DNA of 5,455 nucleotides, taken from the NCBI GenBank assembly GCA_021781315.1, contig JAJXXB010000202.1, positions 1 to 5,455 of the forward strand. The letters run 5' to 3'. The notes below the pieces were generated by a model. That model saw only the letters and a list, made by a program, of their open reading frames with translations, searched no databases and was not told the origin of the DNA. Below are positions 1 to 5,455 of the stretch, piece by piece. Numbering within the stretch: the stretch's first letter is position 1; the number at the start of each line of letters is the position of its first letter. This DNA comes from Actinomycetes bacterium. GTDB lineage: Bacteria; Actinomycetota; Acidimicrobiia; Acidimicrobiales; RAAP-2. The position numbers and the translations under genes are program-made.

Positions 1-584
1 GCGCCGCCGGCGACGAGCAGGGGGATCAGCGCCCGAAGGCTGAGTCCCAGCACGACGAGGCTGACGAGCAGGGCGAGTACGCCGCCCACGAGCTCGCCGC
101 GGCGCAGGTCGCTCGCGAGCACCGGTGAGAGGTCGTGCTGGATCGCCGCCGGGCCGGTGACCAGCGCGCCCGCGAGACCCTCGCGCGCGAGGGCCGCGCG
201 CAGCGGCGCGGTCAGCGCCGCCGCGTCGCGCAGGTCGAGCGCGCTCGAGATCCCGGCGAGGAGCAGACCGTCCTGGACCCTCTCCTGGGAGATCGCGAGG
301 CCGGGCACCGCGGCGACCGCCGCGGCGAGGCGGGTCTCGTCGCGTGAGGCTTCGGCGTCGCTCGCGGGGGCCACGACCGAGAAGTCACCCTCGACGCTGT
401 CGGCGAAGTGCTGGCGCAACAGCGTGGCCGCCCGCTGGGACTGGCTGTTCGGGACGGCGAGTGACGTGGTGAGCCGACCGTTGAGATCCGACGAGGCGAG
501 CACGCCGCCGAGGGCGAGCACCGCCCAGATGACGAGGATCGCCACGCGCCACCGGCGGGTCGCGGGGATCGTTCCGACGGGCAC
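1..584 (-). CDS. MMPL/RND-family membrane transporter, N-terminal part (cut by left edge)
   Basis: The minus-strand frame from the GTG at 584 stays open for 194 codons to the window edge. The protein begins with a short basic stretch (RRWR, residues 10-13), then a first membrane helix (about 14-31). An extracytoplasmic domain of about 130 residues follows. It contains PNSQSQRAATLLRQHF (45-60), the usual MMPL 'SQ.A...L...F' motif just after helix 1, and GPAAIQHDL (144-152), typical of the end of the porter domain. A second helix (about 165-183) follows, then a polar turn and the start of a third. This order matches MMPL-domain proteins, which export lipids or other hydrophobic compounds using the proton gradient; the substrate here is unknown. 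An in-frame TAG lies four codons upstream, so the start can only be the CTG or GTG right after it, or lie further inside; GTG 584 keeps helix 1 whole. The gene lies 25 bases after ctaF and shows no Shine-Dalgarno site. The catalytic Asp residues of the later helices lie outside the window. Confidence 0.87.
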   Translation of the reverse strand, partial: MPVGTIPATRRWRVAILVIWAVLALGGVLASSDLNGRLTTSLAVPNSQSQRAATLLRQHFADSVEGDFSVVAPASDAEASRDETRLAAAVAAVPGLAISQERVQDGLLLAGISSALDLRDAAALTAPLRAALAREGLAGALVTGPAAIQHDLSPVLASDLRRGELVGGVLALLVSLVVLGLSLRALIPLLVAGG

Positions 585-590
585 CAGCGC

Positions 591-596
591 AGGCTA
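591..596 (-). promoter_or_regulatory. Possible -10 element for a leaderless MMPL-gene transcript
   Basis: On the minus strand TAGCCT (TAnnnT pattern) ends six bases before the GTG at 584. If its last T is position -7, +1 falls on the first base of the start codon. No purine-rich ribosome site is present between ctaF and this gene, which supports a leaderless start. No recognisable -35 box is seen. The hexamer overlaps the in-frame TAG stop and follows directly on the ctaF end. Read-through from the cta operon is the alternative. Confidence 0.4.
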
Positions 597-609
597 ACCC
601 GAGGGCTGT

Positions 610-998
610 TTAGACGCGGCCTCCGCGGCGCCCCTCGGACGTACCGCCGAGCACCGCCCAGAAGACGAGGCCGAGACCGGGCACCAGCAGCCAGATGCCA
701 AAGACCAGGGCGAGCACGCTGAAGAACGCGCCCATGCCCAGGGTGAAGGGCCAGATCGAGGTGCCGGGGAACGCGCCCACGACGCCGGCGCCCGTGGCCG
801 GCGTGGCGTTCGGGTCGTCCTCGGGGCGAGCCTTCATCCGACGGCTCCACCAGTAGTAGTAGCCGCCGGGCAGGAAGCACAGCAGCATGCCGGCGAACAT
901 CATCACGCCGCCGGCGTTCTCGAGCGACCAGTTCCAATAGACCGCGCACATCAGCCCGAAGAAGACGCCCAGGCCGAGCAGGAGTTTGGCCTCGACTC

Positions 999-1002
<4 letters not shown>
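610..1002 (-). CDS. ctaF: Cytochrome c oxidase subunit IV, actinobacterial type
   Basis: This 130-residue protein is the small actinobacterial subunit IV of the aa3 cytochrome c oxidase (family Cyt_c_ox_IV). It has four hydrophobic segments at about residues 5-22, 31-52, 83-103 and 104-119. The second ends in the marker PGGYYYWWSRR (45-55), followed by a polar loop rich in acidic residues and Pro (KARPEDDPNA). The C-terminus is basic and Gly/Arg-rich. The length agrees with the family. ATG 1002 overlaps the ctaD stop as ATGA, so translation is probably coupled; the only upstream purine run is a weak GAGAG. In actinobacteria this subunit is built into the bc1-aa3 supercomplex, where it is structural and has no cofactor. 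The frame stays open a long way upstream, but that part lies antiphase to ctaD and is not coding. Confidence 0.93.
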
Positions 1003-2695
<1,693 letters not shown>

Positions 2696-2696
<1 letters not shown>

Positions 2697-3547
2697 TACT
2701 TCACTCCCGAACTGTTGGTCACCTTCGTGGGCACGTAGGTGGCGCTCTGGCCCAGCTGGGCCGTCGCCGCCGCCTGCGCGGCCGAGGAGTTGGTGAAGCC
2801 GGCGAGCCACGCCTGGTAGGCGGACTGCGAGACGACCTTCACCTTGAAGAACATCAGCGAGTGGTACAGACCACAGAGCTGCGTGCACTGGCCGAAGAAC
2901 GTGCCGGTGTTGACCGCGCGCAGCGTGAACTGGTTGTCGATCCCGGGCAGCGCGTAGCGGCTGAAGTTGAAGGCCTTCACGTAGAAGCCGTGGATCACGT
3001 CGGTCGAGGTCAGGTTGATGTGCACGTCGGTGTTGACCGGCATGACCATGACCGGGTCCTGGGTCGTCTGGCCGACGACGACGGCGTTGGTGCCGGGGTA
3101 GGAGAACTTCCAGCCCCACTGGAACGCGTTGACGTCGATGGTGACCTTGGTCGCGGGGTTGGCGACCTCCTTGTTCTCCACCACGAGGGTCGCGGCGAAG
3201 AGGCCGAAGACGATGAGGATCGGCACGATGGTGTAGGTCAGCTCGAGGGGGATGTGGTACTGGCTCTGGACGGGGATCGCGTCGCCCTTGCGCCGGTAGC
3301 GCAGGATGGCCCAGGCGAGCAGGACGAGGACGAGGGCGCCGATGACGACGGCCCCGATCGAGAATCCTTGCCAGAGGTGAAAGACCGAGCGCGAACTCGT
3401 CGTGTCGCCGGCGTTGGCACCGAAGGACGGCACGGTGCAGCCGGAGAGGGCGAGGGCGGCGAGGGGGAGTGCAGCGGCTCGGCGCGCGCGACGCCACTTG
3501 CCCGTTCGAGCCGATACACCCTGTGGGGACAGGGCGGGTGAATCCAC
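2696..3547 (-). CDS. ctaC: Cytochrome c oxidase subunit II, lipoprotein, CuA-binding
   Basis: This 283-residue subunit accepts electrons from cytochrome c and hands them to subunit I. A basic N-terminus (WRRARRAA, 18-25) and hydrophobic stretch lead to the lipobox LSGC, so Cys37 should be lipid-modified after cleavage. Two membrane helices follow (about 62-84 and 102-122), then an outward-facing cupredoxin domain. QWGW (143-146) is the electron-entry region. CuA ligands are His186 (DVIHGF), Cys221, Cys225, His229 and Met232 (CTQLCGLYHSLM). Residue 223 is Gln, where Glu is usual; its backbone carbonyl can still bind copper. After the fold comes an Ala/Gln/Ser-rich tail of about 35 residues. 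The start is GTG 3547, the only sensible one before the signal peptide. No Shine-Dalgarno site exists; a TATTCT hexamer six bases upstream suggests a leaderless mRNA. It is the first gene of the operon. Confidence 0.96.
2704..2708 (-). promoter_or_regulatory. Ribosome binding site of ctaD
   Basis: GGGAG lies seven bases before the ATG at 2696, inside the last codons of ctaC. It supports this start for ctaD. Together with the TAATG stop-start junction it suggests direct initiation combined with re-initiation from ctaC. Confidence 0.65.
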
Positions 3548-3553
3548 GTATCG

Positions 3554-3559
3554 AGAATA
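3554..3559 (-). promoter_or_regulatory. Probable -10 box of the ctaC-ctaD-ctaF operon
   Basis: TATTCT on the minus strand is a good TAnnnT-type -10 element. Its last T lies at -7 if transcription starts on the G of the GTG at 3547, giving a leaderless transcript. No clear -35 box is found 16-18 bases upstream. A second TAnnnT hexamer (TAACTT, 3594-3589) would give a leader of about 35 bases without a ribosome site, so it is less likely to be the main promoter. Confidence 0.5.
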
Positions 3560-3562
3560 GTC

Positions 3563-3580
3563 AGGGCCCTTCGAGCGCTC
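3563..3580. repeat. Two adjacent 8-base palindromes upstream of ctaC
   Basis: AGGGCCCT (3563-3570) and GAGCGCTC (3573-3580) are perfect palindromes two bases apart. They cover about -16 to -33 relative to the proposed ctaC start, in the spacer and -35 zone. This is where an operator could sit, but the two arms differ in sequence and the area is GC-rich, so chance is a serious alternative. The rest of the 77-base gap (3548-3624) holds an A/T-rich patch near 3591-3610 and no convincing terminator. Confidence 0.2.
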
Positions 3581-3624
3581 CGGGGCGGAAGTTATGAAAA
3601 CCCTTATTTAGCGGCGCTCGTTCG

Positions 3625-4887
3625 CTAGTATCGCGCGCCGGTCGACTCGCGCGCGGCCCACGAGAAGACGCCCTTGGCCATCGTCGAGGTCGCGGCCTCG
3701 CCGCGCTGGGTGTAGATCGCCTGGCGCGCGCGTTGGATCGCCTCGTCGGCGGGCGAGGCCAGCCAGGCCAGCTCGATGAGGTGGCCCGCGAGGCGTAGCG
3801 CCTCGTCCGAGCCGGTGGCGGCCAACTCCTCGGCGCGCGCGGCGAGGCGCGTGGCGCCGCCGGCGAGCTCGGACAGCTCGGCGGCCAGGCGCCGCTCGGG
3901 GGCGGGCTTCAAGGTCGCGGGGTTGCCGTCCCACCATCCGCCGTAGAGGCGCCAGACGTTGTGGACGATGAACTCGGGCTCGTCGTAGACGGGCTGGAGG
4001 AAGGGCCGTCCGGCGAGGTGCGCGGGGGGCGCCACGCTCTCGAGCACGTCGGCGAGCCGCGCGCCGGCGTTCATCAGCGCGAGCGTCTGGTCCACGATGC
4101 TCTCGAGGTATTCGGCCGTCTCCACCAGCGCCTGGCGCACCCGCATCGCTCCCACGATGGGCAGGCCGTGGCCCGAGAGCAGGAAGTGCGCGTCGAGCTC
4201 GGCCATGCGCCGCAGGGCGCTGGCCCACTCGCGCGGGTAGCGCTGGACCTTCTGGGGGTTGCCCGCGTTGGGGCTCGACCAGACGAAGAGGTCGCCGGTG
4301 CAGAGCACCTTCTTATCCGGCAACCAGGTCACCGTGGCGTCGTCGGTCTCACCCTTCTCGTGGCGTAGGTGCACCGCGAGCTCGCCGATCGTCGTCTCGT
4401 GCACGTCGCGGTAGGTCTCGTCGGGGTAGCGGTACTCGCGCGGCCAGATCAGATTGTCGACGCCGAACTGGCGCCGGTTGATGACCTCGTTGTAGCCCGC
4501 GGTGAGGACGTAGCGGTCAAAGCGGGCCGGCAGGTGCTCGTGGGCGAGCACGCGCGGCGCGCGCCAGCCCCTCTCGGCGGCCTCCTCCTCGAAGGCGCCG
4601 ACACCGAAGACGTGGTCGATGTGCCCGTGGGAGAAGACCGCGGTGTGCAGGGGGCTCGCGTTCCAGGAGCGAACCTGGTGAAAGACGGTCGCGGCCGTGA
4701 TGGGTGAACCCGTGTCGACGAGCAGCAGGCCGTCCTCGGTGGCGACGGCGACGCAGTTGGCGAAGGACGGGACGAAGGCGACCCCGTCGGTGATCTCACA
4801 GAGTTCGCCGCCGAAGACGACGGGGTGGTGCTGGGCGGTCGACGCCTCGCCGCGCCAGAGGCGCTCGGCGAGTTCGAGGACGTCCAC
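3625..4887 (-). CDS. Metallo-beta-lactamase-fold hydrolase with alkyl-sulfatase-type dimerisation region
   Basis: This 420-residue protein has a metallo-beta-lactamase fold in its first half. It shows LLLVDTGSP (54-62) and the metal motif SHGHIDH (His87, His89, Asp91, His92). GETDDATV (179-186) has Glu180 where most family members have a metal-binding His, a replacement known in SdsA1-type alkyl sulfatases. CTGDL (Asp199) and LSGHG (His240) complete the site. The second half is mainly helical; HNVWRLYGGWWDGNPA (309-324) is the hallmark of the alkyl-sulfatase dimerisation domain. By family, such enzymes hydrolyse sulfate esters of alkyl chains to alcohol and sulfate; the true substrate is not shown. 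SdsA1-type enzymes are around 650 residues with a C-terminal SCP2-like domain, absent here. No signal peptide is visible, so it should be cytoplasmic. GTG 4887 lies 9 bases after tatA without a ribosome site; they are probably cotranscribed. Confidence 0.88.
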   Translation of the reverse strand: MDVLELAERLWRGEASTAQHHPVVFGGELCEITDGVAFVPSFANCVAVATEDGLLLVDTGSPITAATVFHQVRSWNASPLHTAVFSHGHIDHVFGVGAFEEEAAERGWRAPRVLAHEHLPARFDRYVLTAGYNEVINRRQFGVDNLIWPREYRYPDETYRDVHETTIGELAVHLRHEKGETDDATVTWLPDKKVLCTGDLFVWSSPNAGNPQKVQRYPREWASALRRMAELDAHFLLSGHGLPIVGAMRVRQALVETAEYLESIVDQTLALMNAGARLADVLESVAPPAHLAGRPFLQPVYDEPEFIVHNVWRLYGGWWDGNPATLKPAPERRLAAELSELAGGATRLAARAEELAATGSDEALRLAGHLIELAWLASPADEAIQRARQAIYTQRGEAATSTMAKGVFSWAARESTGARY

Positions 4888-4896
4888 GCCCGAGGA

Positions 4897-5106
4897 CTAC
4901 TTGTCGGCCTCGGGCTTCTTGTCGGCGTCAGAGGCCGCGGCGGTCGTGTCCGCGGCCTTGCCGGCCTTCAAGCCCTTCTCGAACTCGGTCTTGGCCGAGC
5001 CCAGGTTGCGGGCCAGCTTGGGGATCGCGGCGCCGCCGAAGACCAGCACCGCGACCACGATTACCACGATCAGGAGATCGGGACCAAAAATTTCGCCAAA
5101 CAACAC
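4897..5106 (-). CDS. tatA: Sec-independent (Tat) protein translocase subunit TatA
   Basis: This 69-residue protein has the TatA layout. A short outward N-terminus (LFGEIFGPD) is followed by one membrane helix (about 11-23). The FG hinge (Phe23-Gly24) leads to an amphipathic helix containing IPKLARNLGSAKTEFEKG (28-45), then a charged Ala/Asp/Lys tail. TatA forms the pore-like assembly that moves folded twin-arginine proteins across the membrane with TatC, which is not in this window. The hinge reads FGGAAIPKLAR, lacking the Lys of the common FGxxKLP form. The GTG at 5106 is chosen because AAAGGAG sits six bases before it and because the helix begins where TatA helices begin. A longer open frame from 5175 would add 23 unrelated residues and swallow the ribosome site. 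The gene is first in a likely two-gene unit with the downstream sulfatase-like hydrolase and is divergent from azlC. Confidence 0.92.
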   Translation of the reverse strand: MLFGEIFGPDLLIVVIVVAVLVFGGAAIPKLARNLGSAKTEFEKGLKAGKAADTTAAASDADKKPEADK

Positions 5107-5112
5107 TGCCTT

Positions 5113-5119
5113 CTCCTTT
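5113..5119 (-). promoter_or_regulatory. Ribosome binding site deciding the tatA start
   Basis: AAAGGAG on the minus strand lies six bases before the GTG at 5106, near-ideal spacing. It settles the tatA start and is the strongest ribosome site in the window. Confidence 0.85.
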
Positions 5120-5133
5120 GACGTGTTACCGCC

Positions 5134-5139
5134 AGAGTA
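5134..5139 (-). promoter_or_regulatory. Possible -10 box of tatA
   Basis: TACTCT (TAnnnT) on the minus strand would place +1 at about 5127, an A. The leader would be about 20 bases and would contain the AAAGGAG site. No matching -35 box is evident. The 76-base gap between the tatA and azlC starts must hold both divergent promoters. Confidence 0.4.
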
Positions 5140-5170
5140 GTGCCTGGGGGTAGTGCTGGTTCGTTGCGGG

Positions 5171-5176
5171 CACACT
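5171..5176 (+). promoter_or_regulatory. Weak -10-like element for a leaderless azlC transcript
   Basis: CACACT ends six bases before the ATG at 5183, so a start at +1 = A of ATG is possible. It matches the TAnnnT pattern at only the A and the final T, with C in first place. No Shine-Dalgarno site is seen before this ATG (the bases are GGTTGG), which favours a leaderless start. Confidence 0.25.
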
Positions 5177-5182
5177 GGTTGG

Positions 5183-5455
5183 ATGTCGATTCATCGTCCC
5201 ACGGCGCGCGTCGCAGTGTCTGTCGCCGTCACCGTCGGCGCCTACGGCGTCGCGTTTGGTGCGGCCGGGGTGGCGGCCGGCTTCGGCGTGCTCGAGACCT
5301 GCTTGTTCTCCCTGGTGGCCTTCACCGGTGCCAGCCAGTTCGCGGCGGTGGGCGTCGTGGGCGCGGGGGGCTCGCCGGCGAGCGCCATCGCGGCCGCCAC
5401 GCTGCTCGGGGTGCGCAACACCCTCTACGGGGTCCAGATGGCGCCGCTGCTGCGC
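5183..5455 (+). CDS. azlC: AzlC-family branched-chain amino acid exporter, N-terminal part (cut by right edge)
   Basis: The frame from ATG 5183 is open for 91 codons to the window end. The protein is hydrophobic, with a short basic start (MSIHRPTARV). The first helices contain GAYGVAFGAAGVAAGFG (19-35). The family marker FTGASQFAAVG (47-57) follows, corresponding to the AzlC 'f.Gs.QF' motif. Then comes LGVRNTLYGVQMAPLLR (75-91), matching the conserved 'N.R...Y' helix region. AzlC (BrnF) is the large subunit of a proton-driven exporter of branched-chain amino acids and works with the small four-helix protein AzlD, usually encoded directly downstream and here beyond the edge. About 60 percent of the usual length is missing. 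It is divergent from tatA. The substrate is inferred from the family only. Confidence 0.87.
   Translation, partial: MSIHRPTARVAVSVAVTVGAYGVAFGAAGVAAGFGVLETCLFSLVAFTGASQFAAVGVVGAGGSPASAIAAATLLGVRNTLYGVQMAPLLR

Noticed and set aside
212..949. Minus-strand frame of 245 codons across the ctaF/MMPL junction
   Set aside because: It overlaps ctaF and the MMPL gene out of frame, with Arg/Ser/Pro-rich composition and no motif.
2697..3497. Upstream extension of the ctaD frame to an 832-residue protein
   Set aside because: The extension is an out-of-frame reading of ctaC with Arg/Pro-rich noise; the CtaD family start fits ATG 2696 with its GGGAG site.
2861..3541. Plus-strand open frame of 226 codons opposite ctaC
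   Set aside because: It is antisense to a certain gene, has a charged low-complexity composition with no recognisable fold, and no ribosome site supports it.
3605..3630. Possible terminator hairpin after the hydrolase gene
   Set aside because: Only about four base pairs (AGCG/CGCT) can form with a long loop and no following T run in the transcript direction; too weak to call.
3608..4228. Arg/Ala-rich minus-strand frame inside the hydrolase gene
   Set aside because: It is a shifted reading of the metallo-beta-lactamase-fold gene; the other frame carries all metal and dimerisation motifs.
4900..4926. Direct repeat CTTGTCGGC at 4900-4908 and 4918-4926
   Set aside because: It lies in the charged tail of tatA, spaced by six codons, and reflects repeated Asp/Lys/Ala codons, not a separate element.
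5107..5175. Longer TatA with 23 extra N-terminal residues
   Set aside because: The extra residues would lie ahead of a TatA N-terminus that is normally at the very start, and the strong AAAGGAG site would become coding. GTG 5106 is better.

Overview
The window is strongly GC-rich and shows classic codon bias, with G or C at most third positions. It looks like a chromosomal stretch from an actinobacterium (Actinomycetota). The best marker is ctaF, the four-helix cytochrome c oxidase subunit IV of the actinobacterial type, placed directly behind ctaC and ctaD. Genes that appear to start at their own transcription start, with GTG or ATG as the first bases, fit the same phylum. The class cannot be fixed from this window; an Acidimicrobiia-like lineage is possible but is only an inference from the style of TatA.

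Layout, left to right. Bases 1-584 (minus strand) hold the N-terminal part of an MMPL/RND-type membrane transporter that runs off the left edge. Bases 610-3547 (minus strand) hold a tight respiratory operon transcribed ctaC > ctaD > ctaF. It encodes subunits II, I and IV of an aa3-type cytochrome c oxidase. The ctaC stop and ctaD start share a base (TAATG), and ctaD and ctaF overlap by four bases (ATGA). Bases 3625-4887 (minus strand) encode a short metallo-beta-lactamase-fold protein with an alkyl-sulfatase-type dimerisation region. It lies 9 bases behind tatA (4897-5106), a small Tat export component. From 5183 to the right edge a divergent plus-strand gene encodes the N-terminus of an AzlC-family amino acid exporter. 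No stretch of 300 bases lacks a gene; the longest gaps are about 76 bases and are described as promoter regions.

How the parts work together. CtaC takes electrons from cytochrome c through its CuA centre and passes them to heme a and then to the heme a3/CuB site in CtaD, where oxygen is reduced and protons are pumped. CtaF is the actinobacterial accessory subunit. Subunit III (ctaE) and the bc1 genes are not in the window. The other genes are not part of this pathway in any way the sequence shows.

Points of interest: three genes (the MMPL gene, ctaC and azlC) have a -10-like hexamer exactly six bases before the start codon, as expected for leaderless transcripts. CtaC carries Gln where most subunit II proteins have Glu in the CuA/Mg loop. 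The sulfatase-like protein lacks both a signal peptide and the C-terminal SCP2-like domain of SdsA1-type enzymes. I see no sign of a mobile element, CRISPR array, RNA gene or wholly new system.
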